Source of the DNA: RUG11198 sp964600615
GTDB lineage: Bacteria > Bacillota_I > Bacilli_A > RF39 > UBA660
Reading direction: 5' to 3'
Assembly: GCA_964600615.1 (NCBI GenBank)
Contig: CAZRJK010000008.1
Span: 1 to 64,000, forward strand
Length of the DNA stretch: 64,000 nt
Part shown: positions 26,193 to 35,504 of the stretch, one piece after another
Position numbering within the stretch: the first letter of the stretch is position 1
How the letters are laid out: every line of letters begins with the position of its first letter
Made by a program: the position numbers and the translations under genes
The notes under the pieces: model-generated
What the model saw: only the letters and a program-made list of their open reading frames with translations
Database searches by the model: none
What the model was told of the DNA's origin: nothing

Positions 26193-27821
26193 ATGACTGA
26201 TATAGAAATTCAAAATAGATGTAATAAATTAGATATTGTTAATGTTGCTAAGAAAATTAATATTTCTGATAATATAGAATTATTTGGTAATGATAAAGCT
26301 AAAATTAGATTTAATGAGATTAATGGTAATAATAATGGCAAATTAATACTTGTTACTTCTATTAATCCTACTCCTTATGGTGAAGGTAAGACTACTGTTA
26401 GTATAGGATTAAATGATGGATTAAATAAGATTGGTAAGAGGAGTATAGCAGTGTTAAGAGAACCTTCTTTAGGTCCTGTGTTTGGTGTTAAAGGAGGAGC
26501 TACTGGTGGAGGTTATTCACAGGTAATGCCTATGGAAGATATTAATCTTCATTTTACTGGAGATTTACACGCTATTACTAGTGCGAATGATTTAATTAGT
26601 GCGGCTATAGATAATCATATTTATTATGGTAATAATTTAGATATAGATATTAATAATATTTGTTTTAGAAGATGTTTAGATGTTAATGATAGGGCATTAA
26701 GAAATGTTAATCTTGGTAATAGAGAAGAGCATTTTAATATTACTGCTGCTTGTGAAGTAATGAGTGTTTTATGTTTAAGTAATGATTTAATGGATTTAAA
26801 GAAGAGACTTGGTAATATATTAATTGCTTATAATACTAAGAGTGAACCTATATATGCCTCTGATTTGAAATTAGAAGGAGCTCTTTCTGTATTACTTAAG
26901 GATGCTATTAAACCTAATTTGGTTCAATCTTTAGAAAATAATCCTGTTATTATTCATGGTGGTCCTTTTGCAAATATAGCACATGGATGTAATAGTATTA
27001 TTGCTACTAAATTAGGATTGAAGATAGCAGATTATGTTGTTACAGAAGCTGGTTTTGGTTCTGATTTAGGGGCTTCTAAATTTTTTGATATTAAGTGTAG
27101 ATATGCTAATATAAAACCTAATTGTGTTGTTATAGTGGCTACTACTAAGGCATTAAAATATAATGCTGGTGTATCTAAAGAAGATATATTAAAACCTAAT
27201 GTTAAGGCTATAGAAAGTGGGATATGTAATTTAGATGCTCATATTGATAATATGTTAAATTATACTAATAATATAATTGTTACTTTAAATAAGTATGATA
27301 CTGATACTGAAGAAGAAATTAATTATATTCGTGACTATGTTTTAAAGAAAAATATATTATTTGAAGTAAATGATTCATATTTATTAGGTGGTGAAGGATC
27401 TATTGATCTTGCTAAGAAAGTAGTAGAAGTATGTGATAGAGATATTGATTTTAAATTATTATATGATGAATCATTAGATATAAAAGAAAAAATAGATATT
27501 GTTTGTAAGAAAGTATTTCATGCTAGTAAGATTAATTATACTGATGAAGTTAATAAGAAAATAGAAATGATTAATGGTATTGGTAAGGATAAATTACCTA
27601 TATGTGTTGCTAAAACTCAGTATTCTTTATCTGATGATCCTAAGAAATTAGGATATCCTAAGGATTATGAAGTAACTGTTAAAGATATAAATGTTTATAC
27701 GGGAGCAGGTTTTATTGTTGTATATTTAGGTGATATTATGACAATGCCTGGATTATCTAGACATTCTAATTATGAAAATATTGATATAGATAATAACTAC
27801 AATATAAAAGGAATATTCTAA
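26193..27821 (+). CDS. fhs: Formate-tetrahydrofolate ligase
   Basis: Makes 10-formyl-THF from formate, THF and ATP for purines and fMet-tRNA. TPYGEGKTTVSIGL (ATP loop), REPSLGPVFGVKGGATGGGY and the formate/folate region ITAACEVMSVLCLS are typical. Start ATG 26193 follows AAAGGTGATATT; the frame extends upstream to 26160 but lacks a ribosome binding site there. 542 residues. Its stop overlaps the next ATG (TAATG). Confidence 0.96.
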   Translation: MTDIEIQNRCNKLDIVNVAKKINISDNIELFGNDKAKIRFNEINGNNNGKLILVTSINPTPYGEGKTTVSIGLNDGLNKIGKRSIAVLREPSLGPVFGVKGGATGGGYSQVMPMEDINLHFTGDLHAITSANDLISAAIDNHIYYGNNLDIDINNICFRRCLDVNDRALRNVNLGNREEHFNITAACEVMSVLCLSNDLMDLKKRLGNILIAYNTKSEPIYASDLKLEGALSVLLKDAIKPNLVQSLENNPVIIHGGPFANIAHGCNSIIATKLGLKIADYVVTEAGFGSDLGASKFFDIKCRYANIKPNCVVIVATTKALKYNAGVSKEDILKPNVKAIESGICNLDAHIDNMLNYTNNIIVTLNKYDTDTEEEINYIRDYVLKKNILFEVNDSYLLGGEGSIDLAKKVVEVCDRDIDFKLLYDESLDIKEKIDIVCKKVFHASKINYTDEVNKKIEMINGIGKDKLPICVAKTQYSLSDDPKKLGYPKDYEVTVKDINVYTGAGFIVVYLGDIMTMPGLSRHSNYENIDIDNNYNIKGIF

Positions 27822-28897
27822 TGTATATATACATTCATATTCCTTTTTGTTCTTCTATATGTTCTTATTGTGATTTTCCTAAGGTGTTATATTGTAGTAA
27901 GTATATTAATAAATATTTAGATTGTTTAGAAAAAGAAATAAATGATAGATATAAGGGTGAATTAGTTAAATCTATTTATGTAGGTGGTGGTACTCCTACT
28001 AGTTTAAGTTATAAAGAATTAGAGAGATTATTTAAGATAATTAATATTTTTAATACTGGTAAAAATATTGAATATACAATTGAATCTAATGTAGAGAGTT
28101 TAGATATAGATAAGATTAAATTATTAAAAAAATATAATATTAATAGGGTTAGTTTAGGAGTACAATCTTTTGATAATGGTATTTTAAAAGAATTAAATAG
28201 ACATCATACTAAAGATGATGTTTTTAGAGTTGTTAATGATTTAAAGAGTAATAATATTATTAATATTAATATTGATTTAATATATGGGGTTAATAATAAT
28301 ATAGATATTATTAAGAAAGATATAGATTATTATTTAGAGTTAAATATTCCTCATATATCTTGCTATAGTTTAATTATAGAAGATAATACTATGTTTGGTA
28401 TTAATAAGAGAGATTATATAGATAGTAATATAGATTATGAAATATATAAATATATTGAAGATAAATTAACTAGTAATGATTATATTCATTATGAAGTTAG
28501 TAATTATTGTAAGGAAGGATATCAATCTATTCATAATTTAAATTATTGGGATAATGGATATTATTATGGATTTGGTATGGGTAGTGTTAGTTATATAGAT
28601 AATTATAGAATTAGTAATACTAAGAATTTATCTAAATATTTAGATAATAAATATGTAGATAGTAATATTTATGAGGATATAGATACTAGAATATCTAATA
28701 CTTTAATACTTGGATTAAGAAAAGTTAAGGGTATTAATATATTAGATTTTAAGAAAAAATATAATAGAGATATAATAGATTTATATAATATTAAAGAATT
28801 AATTGATGATAATAAATTAATATTAGATAATAATTATTTATATATTAATCCTAAATATTTTTATTTATCTAATGAAATATTAATTAATTTTATTTAA
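27821..28897 (+). CDS. hemW: HemW-like radical SAM protein
   Basis: 358 residues. The radical-SAM cluster motif is C10-x3-C14-x2-C17 in HIPFCSSICSYCDFP. Also present are GGGTPTSLS and the HemW-type RVSLGVQSFDNGILKELNR. HemW is a heme chaperone related to coproporphyrinogen III oxidase. No other heme gene is in the window, so its substrate here is open. Translationally coupled to fhs. Confidence 0.88.
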   Translation: MYIYIHIPFCSSICSYCDFPKVLYCSKYINKYLDCLEKEINDRYKGELVKSIYVGGGTPTSLSYKELERLFKIINIFNTGKNIEYTIESNVESLDIDKIKLLKKYNINRVSLGVQSFDNGILKELNRHHTKDDVFRVVNDLKSNNIININIDLIYGVNNNIDIIKKDIDYYLELNIPHISCYSLIIEDNTMFGINKRDYIDSNIDYEIYKYIEDKLTSNDYIHYEVSNYCKEGYQSIHNLNYWDNGYYYGFGMGSVSYIDNYRISNTKNLSKYLDNKYVDSNIYEDIDTRISNTLILGLRKVKGINILDFKKKYNRDIIDLYNIKELIDDNKLILDNNYLYINPKYFYLSNEILINFI

Positions 28898-28901
28898 TTT
28901 A

Positions 28902-28910
28902 TGGTATAAT
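28902..28910 (+). promoter_or_regulatory. Extended -10 upstream of gltX
   Basis: TGGTATAAT, followed 12 bases later by GAGGTGAG and the gltX ATG at 28934. Confidence 0.5.
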
Positions 28911-28933
28911 TTATATTTGAGAGGTGAGATATT

Positions 28934-30583
28934 ATGACTAATAAAGATTTAGCTGAATTAATATTTCCAGATATTAAAAAGAGTATAGATGATTTGAGAA
29001 AAGAGTATCCTAAGAGAGATTTGAAAGAGGGAGCTTTAGTTACAAGGTTTGCTCCATCACCTACAGGATTTGTTCATATAGGTAATTTTCAACAGGCTGT
29101 TACTGATTATATTTTAGCGCGTGGTTCTAATGGTGTTTTTATATTACGAAATGAAGATACTGATGGAAAGAGAGAAAAAGAAGGTGCTTATGAGTTAATA
29201 ATGGAGACTCTTAAGAATTATGATATGATGCCTGATGAATATCAAGATGGAGATAAGATTGTTGGAGATTATGGCCCTTACAAACAAAGTGAGAGACGTA
29301 AAATATATCAAACTTTTATTAAACATTTAATTGAGATAGATAGAGCTTATCCTTGTTTTTGTAGTAAAGAAAAATTAGATGAGGTTAGGGAAAGACAAGA
29401 GAGGTATAAACAAAGAACTGGTTATTATGGTCCATATTCTACTTGTAGAAAATTATCTATTGATGAAGCTTATGAGAGAATTAAAAATGGAGAAGATTAT
29501 ATAATTAGATTTAAATCTAAAGGTAATTTTGATGAAAAATTTAGATTTGATGATTTAGTCAAGGGAAGATTATTACTTCCTTATAATGATGAGGATTTAA
29601 TTATTATGAAAGCTGATGGACTTCCAACATATCATTTTGCTCATGTTGTTGATGATTATTTAATGGGGACTACTCATGTTGTTAGAGGTGAAGAGTGGTT
29701 AAGTTCTGTACCCAAACATATTGAGATGTTTAATGCTTTTGGTTTTGAACCACCTAAGTATATTCATGCTCCTTTAATTATGAAGAAGGATGAAGAAACT
29801 GGCAAATTAAGGAAAATTAGTAAGAGAAAAGATCCTGAGGCTATTATGACTTATTATAGTGAACATGGTTATCCTACACTTGCTATTATAGAGTCTTTGA
29901 TGACTATTATTAATACTAATTATGAGGAATGGCATACTCAGAATCCGGGATTGAGTTATTTAGAGTTTGTATATGATCCTAAGAAGATGAGTGCTTCTGG
30001 TGGTTTATATGATTTGGATAAGTTGATTAATATATCTAAGACTATTATATCTCGTATGACTAAGGAAGAGCTATGTGATAAGGCTTATAATTGGGCTTGT
30101 ACTTATAGTTCTGAATTAAAAGAATTAATTGATAGAGATAAAGAATATTTTATGGATATTATTAATATTGAGAGGGAACAAAAGAAACCTCGTAAAGATA
30201 TAGCTAAATATGAGGATATTATTTCTAATATTTGGTTTATGTATGATGATTTATATGAAGAAAAAGATAAAGAATTTGATTGGCAAAGTATTAATGATAA
30301 GGAAGAGATTAAAAAGATATTAGATACATATATGGATAAATACTTTAATATAGATGATAAGGATAGTTGGTTTAATGGAGTTAGAGAATTAACTATCGAA
30401 TTAGGATATTGTGCTAATATGAAGGAATATAAGGAAGATCCTTCTAAGTATAAGGGTAGTGTAGCAGATATTTCTACTGTACTTAGAGTAGCTTTAACTA
30501 GTAAATCTATGACTCCTGATTTATATGAGATTATGAGATTATTAGGTAAAGAAAGAATAGAAAAAAGATATAAGAATATTTAG
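28934..30583 (+). CDS. gltX: Glutamyl-tRNA synthetase
   Basis: RFAPSPTGFVHIGNFQQA (class I HIGH region, about 38-55) and KISKRKDPEA (KMSKS-like) are clear. At 549 residues it is longer than the usual 470-500. About 37 extra residues precede the Rossmann fold, as in a longer subgroup found in Clostridia. It probably aminoacylates tRNA-Glu and, where GatCAB is used, tRNA-Gln. Confidence 0.95.
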   Translation: MTNKDLAELIFPDIKKSIDDLRKEYPKRDLKEGALVTRFAPSPTGFVHIGNFQQAVTDYILARGSNGVFILRNEDTDGKREKEGAYELIMETLKNYDMMPDEYQDGDKIVGDYGPYKQSERRKIYQTFIKHLIEIDRAYPCFCSKEKLDEVRERQERYKQRTGYYGPYSTCRKLSIDEAYERIKNGEDYIIRFKSKGNFDEKFRFDDLVKGRLLLPYNDEDLIIMKADGLPTYHFAHVVDDYLMGTTHVVRGEEWLSSVPKHIEMFNAFGFEPPKYIHAPLIMKKDEETGKLRKISKRKDPEAIMTYYSEHGYPTLAIIESLMTIINTNYEEWHTQNPGLSYLEFVYDPKKMSASGGLYDLDKLINISKTIISRMTKEELCDKAYNWACTYSSELKELIDRDKEYFMDIINIEREQKKPRKDIAKYEDIISNIWFMYDDLYEEKDKEFDWQSINDKEEIKKILDTYMDKYFNIDDKDSWFNGVRELTIELGYCANMKEYKEDPSKYKGSVADISTVLRVALTSKSMTPDLYEIMRLLGKERIEKRYKNI

Positions 30584-30591
30584 GAGGTATT

Positions 30592-31704
30592 ATGAAAAAG
30601 AATATACCTATTACTTTACTTACAGGATATTTAGGTAGTGGTAAGACTACTTTAATTAATCATATTTTAAAGAATAATAATGATAAAAAGATTGCTATTA
30701 TAGTTAATGATATTGGCACTGTTAATATAGATGCTTCTTTAATTGAAAAAGATGGTATTGTTTCTAAGAAAGATGAATCTTTAGTAGCTTTATCTAATGG
30801 ATGTATTTGTTGTAATCTTAAGATGGATTTAGTAGAACAAATATTTGAAATTATTAAGCAAGATAAATTTGATCATATAATAATAGAAGCTAGTGGAATA
30901 TGTGAACCTATTCCTATCGCGCAGACTATTTCGATGATTAACGAGATGTATAATATGAATTTGTGTTATATTGATAGTATTGTTACTGTTACGGATGCTT
31001 TAAGACTTGCTTCGGAATTTAATTGTGGAGAATATTTAATTAAAGATGATATTAAGGATGATGATTTAGAAAAGTTAATTATTGAACAATTAGAGTTTTG
31101 TAATATAATTATTTTAAATAAAGTTAGTGAATTAGATGATGATTCTCGTAATGAGGTTAAGGGTATTATTAGGGAGATACAACCTAAGGCTAAATTAATT
31201 GAAGCTAATTATGCAGAAGTTGATGTTGATGAAATATTAGATACACATTTGTTTGATTTTGGAGAAGCTTCTATGTCTGCAGGATGGATTAAAGCTTTAG
31301 ATAATGTAGAAGAGGAAGAAGATTCTTCTGAAGTATTAGAATATGGAATAGAAACTTTTGTATATTATAGAAGGAAACCTTTTGATAGAAGTAAGTTTTA
31401 TAATTTTTTAGATAGTATATGGGATAAATCTATTATTAGGACTAAAGGGGTAGTTTATTTTAGTGATGAAGTAAATATGGCTTATATGTTTGAATCTGCA
31501 GGTAATAGTAAGAATTTAGTACCTACTGGTCCTTGGATATCTGATTTAAGTAAAGAAGAACAACAATCTATTATTATAGCTAATCCTGATATTATGGATG
31601 AATGGGATCCAGAGTATGGTGATAAGATGATTAAGATTGTTATTATTGGTAAAAATATTGATAAGGAAAATCTTATTAATAAATTAGATAGTTTTATGAT
31701 ATAA
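30592..31704 (+). CDS. CobW/COG0523 family GTPase (metallochaperone-like)
   Basis: 370 residues. P-loop GYLGSGKT (12-19) and the metal-binding C71-x-C73-C74 (LSNGCICCNLK), with the guanine motif NKVSEL. The C-terminal domain holds FVYYRRKPFDRSKFYNFLDS. COG0523 proteins insert or supply metals, often zinc, to client proteins. The client here is unknown. It sits 8 bp after gltX. Confidence 0.9.
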   Translation: MKKNIPITLLTGYLGSGKTTLINHILKNNNDKKIAIIVNDIGTVNIDASLIEKDGIVSKKDESLVALSNGCICCNLKMDLVEQIFEIIKQDKFDHIIIEASGICEPIPIAQTISMINEMYNMNLCYIDSIVTVTDALRLASEFNCGEYLIKDDIKDDDLEKLIIEQLEFCNIIILNKVSELDDDSRNEVKGIIREIQPKAKLIEANYAEVDVDEILDTHLFDFGEASMSAGWIKALDNVEEEEDSSEVLEYGIETFVYYRRKPFDRSKFYNFLDSIWDKSIIRTKGVVYFSDEVNMAYMFESAGNSKNLVPTGPWISDLSKEEQQSIIIANPDIMDEWDPEYGDKMIKIVIIGKNIDKENLINKLDSFMI

Positions 31705-31726
31705 TTAAATGGATTAATCCATTTAA
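31705..31726. repeat. 11-bp perfect inverted repeat before tRNA-Arg
   Basis: TTAAATGGATT/AATCCATTTAA with no spacer, starting at the stop of the CobW-like gene and ending 1 bp before the tRNA. No T-run; it may be a processing or insulation hairpin. Confidence 0.5.
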
Positions 31727-31727
31727 T

Positions 31728-31804
<77 letters not shown>

Positions 31805-31813
31805 TAAAAAAAT

Positions 31814-31842
31814 AAATGACTTATTTAATAAGTCATTTTTTT
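31814..31842. terminator. Bidirectional terminator between tRNA-Arg and the sigma factor gene
   Basis: A 12-bp stem (31814-31825 with 31827-31838) is preceded by As and followed by Ts. The minus-strand gene ends at 31841. Confidence 0.85.
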
Positions 31843-33055
31843 ATTTTATATAATTTTTTAGTTCTTTTATACTTTTATTATTTCTTGCTTGGTTTTTTAT
31901 TTTTCTTAAAGCTTTTTTTTCTATTGCGTTTATTCTTTGGTGACTAATATTATATATTTTACTAATTTCTTTAGTAGTGTATTGCTTGTTATTCTCAGTT
32001 CCTATACCAAATCTTAATTTTAGTATATTGATTTCTCTTTCTGATAAATAATCAAAGACTATTTTTATTTCGTCCTTTAATTCATTTTTTATTATATAAT
32101 CTTCTATATTAGTATTTTTATCTTCTATAAAATCTTCTAGAGTAGTATTTTCTCCTGGTTCATTTTTTTCTTTTATATTTGCGTTTAGTGATAGAGTTTT
32201 ATTATATTGTAAATATTTTGTTATTGTATTATAATTCATATTAAATATTTGAATTAGTTCTAATGCAGTATATTTTTTGTTGTTTTCTTTTTCTAATTGT
32301 TCTACTTGTTTTCTAAATTTTTTAATATTATATATTTCATTTTGGTTGACTGTTATATTATCATTATATTTATATGTATATACTGTTATTGCTTGTCTTA
32401 TCCAGTGAGTGGCATAAGTAGAAAATTTGTATCCTTTTTTTATATCAAATTTTTCTATTGCACGCATTAATGCTATATTTCCTTCATTTATTAAATCCAT
32501 AATATCATTTTCTTTAGTTTTATATTTTTTGGCTATATATACTACTAATTTAAGATTGGCATTAATTAATTCTTTTCTAGCATTTAGATATTCTAAATAT
32601 AGTTTAAGGTTTTCAAGTAATAATTTTTTTTCTATTATTGGTTCATCTTCATAATTAATTTTATATTTATCTATTAATACTTTTTTATCATCATTGTTTT
32701 CAATATTTAGAATGTATTCATTTATATTTATTTTTGTTTGATAATTTAAGGCATTTTTTACTAATTTTATTAATTCTTTATCGTTTCTATATGTAATTAA
32801 ATTCTTTGTTAGTAATGGTATATTTAGTGGTTTTATATTTTGTCCTTTTAAGGCTATTATACAGTCATTACTTTTTAATATTGTTTTAGCTAATTCTTGT
32901 TCTTCTTCTATTGTTAATAAAGGTATTGGTTTTATTTCTGCTATGTATGATTTAAAATTATCTTTAATAAAATCATTATCTTCTTTTATATTATTTGAGA
33001 AGTATTCTATTATTTCTTCTTTTTTTATTTCTTCTTCTAGTATTTCTTGTTTCAT
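31841..33055 (-). CDS. Sigma-70 family RNA polymerase sigma factor (divergent)
   Basis: 404 residues. Region 1.2 (SYIAEIKPIPLLTIEEEQEL, about 36-55), region 2 (ANLKLVVYIAKKY, DLINEGNIALMRAIEKFD, KFSTYATHWIRQAI) and region 4 (LKLRFGI, then EISKIYNISHQRINAIEK) are in order. The -10 binding part of region 2.4 (VYTYKYNDNITV) differs strongly from housekeeping RpoD (which has RTIRIP), and there is an extra segment between 1.2 and 2. It is likely an alternative sigma or a highly derived primary sigma. No anti-sigma gene beside it. Confidence 0.85.
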   Translation of the reverse strand: MKQEILEEEIKKEEIIEYFSNNIKEDNDFIKDNFKSYIAEIKPIPLLTIEEEQELAKTILKSNDCIIALKGQNIKPLNIPLLTKNLITYRNDKELIKLVKNALNYQTKININEYILNIENNDDKKVLIDKYKINYEDEPIIEKKLLLENLKLYLEYLNARKELINANLKLVVYIAKKYKTKENDIMDLINEGNIALMRAIEKFDIKKGYKFSTYATHWIRQAITVYTYKYNDNITVNQNEIYNIKKFRKQVEQLEKENNKKYTALELIQIFNMNYNTITKYLQYNKTLSLNANIKEKNEPGENTTLEDFIEDKNTNIEDYIIKNELKDEIKIVFDYLSEREINILKLRFGIGTENNKQYTTKEISKIYNISHQRINAIEKKALRKIKNQARNNKSIKELKNYIK

Positions 33056-33135
33056 AGTTTTCCCCCTTTAAACGTTTTAATATTTTAACATATATGTAAC
33101 AATTTTGCAAGTGGTGTATTATTTTGACCTTTATG

Positions 33136-33164
33136 TTGTAAGTTTGTTTAAACTATGGTATACT
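33136..33164 (+). promoter_or_regulatory. Promoter of the zinc-ribbon/EF-Tu-like gene
   Basis: TTGTAA (33136-33141), a 17-bp spacer, TATACT (33159-33164), with an extended TGG before the -10. The minus-strand sigma gene starts 80 bp upstream of it. Confidence 0.6.
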
Positions 33165-33195
33165 AATCAATGGTAATATGGTAGGAGGTATGTAT

Positions 33196-34173
33196 ATGTT
33201 TTGTCCTAAATGTGGTGAGCATAATGCTGAGGGGTCTGGTTTTTGTACTAAGTGTGGCAATAATCTTAGTAATGTTTTAAATAATGAATCTGTTCAAAAT
33301 GTAGATTCTACTAATTTGGCAACTGATAATGATAATTCTAGTGTTAGTAGTGAACCTATACAAAGTAATGTTAATCATGATATGAATGATAACAAGAAAT
33401 CTAATCTTATACCAATTATTGTTATAGTTTTAGTTGTTGCTGCTGGTATTTTTTTTGGTATTAGTAAATTAGTGAAAAAAGATAATTCTAGTACTAACAG
33501 TGATATGAAGCAAAATACTAGTAGTGAGGTTGATACTAATGTAGATAATGATAGTTCTAATAGTAATCAATCTACTATTGATGGTTCTACTGATACGACT
33601 TATGATAAAAATGGTGACTTTTTAATGTCTGTTGAGGATGTTTTTTCTATTTCTGGAAAAGGAACTGTTGCTACTGGTAGAGTTTTGAGGGGAACTGTTA
33701 AGGTTGGCGATAAGGTTCAAGTTATTGGGCTTGATCATGAAATTATAACTACTGAAGTTGTAGATATACAAGCTTTTAGGCAATCTATGGAATATGCGGA
33801 TGCTGGTAATGATGCTGGTTTATATTTGAAAGATGTTGAAAGAGATGATGTTGTAAGAGGGCAAGTTCTTGCTAAACCTAATTCGATTAAAGCTTATAAA
33901 AAGTTTGATGCAGATATATATTTTTATTCTACTAAGGAAGGTGGTAGGGCTACAGCATTTTTTGCTAATTATAGACCACAATTTTGTTTTAGAACGGCTG
34001 TGATTGCTGGTGGCATTACTTTACCTAGTGGTGTTGAAATGGTAAATCCTGGAACTAATATAAAATTAACAGTAGAATTAGAAGTTGATGTTGCTATGGA
34101 AGTTGGAGATATATTTGATGTTAGAGATACTGGTAGAACCGCTGGCAAAGGTACTGTTACAAAGATATATTAA
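33196..34173 (+). CDS. Zinc-ribbon, TM-anchored protein with EF-Tu domains II-III
   Basis: 325 residues. The N-terminal zinc ribbon has FCPKCG...FCTKCG (residues 2-21 region). A low-complexity linker leads to a TM helix (SNLIPIIVIVLVVAAGIFF, about 74-98) followed by KK. A Ser/Asn/Thr/Asp-rich stalk comes next (about 100-140). The C-terminal half is EF-Tu domains II and III: FLMSVEDVFSISGKGTVATG, RGTVKVGDKVQVIG, RPQFCFRTAVIAG and PGTNIKLTVELEVDVAME. The GTPase domain is absent. Topology suggests the EF-Tu part faces outside. Start ATG 33196 is 7 bases after AGGAGG. Confidence 0.85.
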   Translation: MFCPKCGEHNAEGSGFCTKCGNNLSNVLNNESVQNVDSTNLATDNDNSSVSSEPIQSNVNHDMNDNKKSNLIPIIVIVLVVAAGIFFGISKLVKKDNSSTNSDMKQNTSSEVDTNVDNDSSNSNQSTIDGSTDTTYDKNGDFLMSVEDVFSISGKGTVATGRVLRGTVKVGDKVQVIGLDHEIITTEVVDIQAFRQSMEYADAGNDAGLYLKDVERDDVVRGQVLAKPNSIKAYKKFDADIYFYSTKEGGRATAFFANYRPQFCFRTAVIAGGITLPSGVEMVNPGTNIKLTVELEVDVAMEVGDIFDVRDTGRTAGKGTVTKIY

Positions 34174-34179
34174 ATTTTT

Positions 34180-34208
34180 AGATAAGTATTGATTTACTTA
34201 TCTTTTTT
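34180..34208 (+). terminator. Terminator after the EF-Tu-like gene
   Basis: AGATAAGTA pairs with TACTTATCT (9 bp, loop TTGATT), followed by Ts. Confidence 0.85.
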
Positions 34209-34241
34209 GTTGTATAATTTTATTGGAATAGGAGGTATCTT

Positions 34242-35429
34242 ATGAGATGTGTAGGTACTGTTGTTAGGGGTATTAGAACTCCTATAGTTAAAGAGGGGGA
34301 TGATTTAGCTTCTATTGTTGTTGATTCAGTTATGAAAGCTAAAGAGAGTGAAGGGTTTGAATTTAGGGATAGAGATATAGTTGCTATTACGGAAGCTGTA
34401 GTTGGTATTAGTGAGGGTAATTATGTTACGGTTGATGATATTGCTACTGATTTAAAGAATAAATTTCCTAGTGGTGATATTGGAGTAGTTTTTCCAATAT
34501 TAAGTCGTAATAGATTTTCTATGATATTAAAGGGAATTGCTAGGGGAATGAAGAAAGTTACTATGTTATTATCTTTTCCTTCTGATGAGGTTGGTAATGG
34601 TATCTTAGATGAGGACAAATTACGTAGTAGTAAGTTTAATTTATCTAGTGTTATTAGTGAAGATGAGTATAAGGAATATTTTGGAGATTATTTACATCCT
34701 TTTACTGGTATAAATATGGTTGATTTTTATAGAGAATTAATTAAAAATGAGGATTGTGAAGTAGAATTTGTATTTGCTAATGATCCTACAGTTATTCTTA
34801 ATTATACTAAGGATGTTCTTAGTTGTGATATTCATACTAGATTACATACTAAGAGTGTCTTAGAAGAAGCAGGAGCTAATAGTGTATATGGTTTATATGA
34901 AGTAATGACTGAGAGTATTAATGGTAGTGGATGTAATCCTAGTTATGGACTTTTGGGTTCTAATAAATCTACTGAAGAGAGATTAAAATTATTTCCTAAG
35001 ACTGGTGATAAGTTAGTTTTAGATATTCAAAATAGATTAAAGGAAGCTACTGGTAAGACTATTGAGGTTATGGTATATGGTGATGGAGCGTTTAAGGATC
35101 CTGTTGGTCATATTTGGGAGCTTGCTGATCCTGTTGTAAGTCCTGCTCATACTAGTGGATTAGATGGTACTCCTAATGAAATAAAATTAAAATATGTTTC
35201 TGATAATAAGTTTGCTGATTTATCTGGTGATGAGTTAAAAGAAGCTATTAAGGATGAAATTAGAAATAAAGATGCTGATTTAAAAGGAAAGATGATTACA
35301 CAAGGAACTACTCCTAGAAGACTTACTGATTTGATTGGTTCTTTATGTGATTTAACTAGTGGTAGTGGAGATAAGGGAACACCAGTAGTATTTATTCAAG
35401 GATATTTTGATAATTTAGCTGATGATTAA
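34242..35429 (+). CDS. CofE-like (coenzyme F420-0:L-glutamate ligase family) protein
   Basis: 395 residues. The N-terminal segment GTVVRGIRTPIVKEGDDL and the DRDIVAITEAVVGISEGNY motif match the F420 gamma-glutamyl ligase fold (PF01996-like). Family members in organisms without F420 are of unknown substrate. No other F420 gene is here. It has an AGGAGG ribosome binding site and its own terminators on both sides. Confidence 0.75.
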   Translation: MRCVGTVVRGIRTPIVKEGDDLASIVVDSVMKAKESEGFEFRDRDIVAITEAVVGISEGNYVTVDDIATDLKNKFPSGDIGVVFPILSRNRFSMILKGIARGMKKVTMLLSFPSDEVGNGILDEDKLRSSKFNLSSVISEDEYKEYFGDYLHPFTGINMVDFYRELIKNEDCEVEFVFANDPTVILNYTKDVLSCDIHTRLHTKSVLEEAGANSVYGLYEVMTESINGSGCNPSYGLLGSNKSTEERLKLFPKTGDKLVLDIQNRLKEATGKTIEVMVYGDGAFKDPVGHIWELADPVVSPAHTSGLDGTPNEIKLKYVSDNKFADLSGDELKEAIKDEIRNKDADLKGKMITQGTTPRRLTDLIGSLCDLTSGSGDKGTPVVFIQGYFDNLADD

Positions 35430-35451
35430 AAGAGAGGTTCTCTCTTTTTTT
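35429..35451 (+). terminator. Terminator after the CofE-like gene
   Basis: AAAGAGAG/CTCTCTTT with loop GTT, followed by Ts. Confidence 0.8.
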
Positions 35452-35472
35452 CTTGTTTTATTTTATTTGTGA

Positions 35473-35481
35473 TGGTATAAT
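35473..35481 (+). promoter_or_regulatory. Extended -10 promoter for the 35505 gene
   Basis: TGGTATAAT, 23 bases before the ATG. Confidence 0.5.
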
Positions 35482-35504
35482 TTATTTAGATATGAGGGAT
35501 ATAG

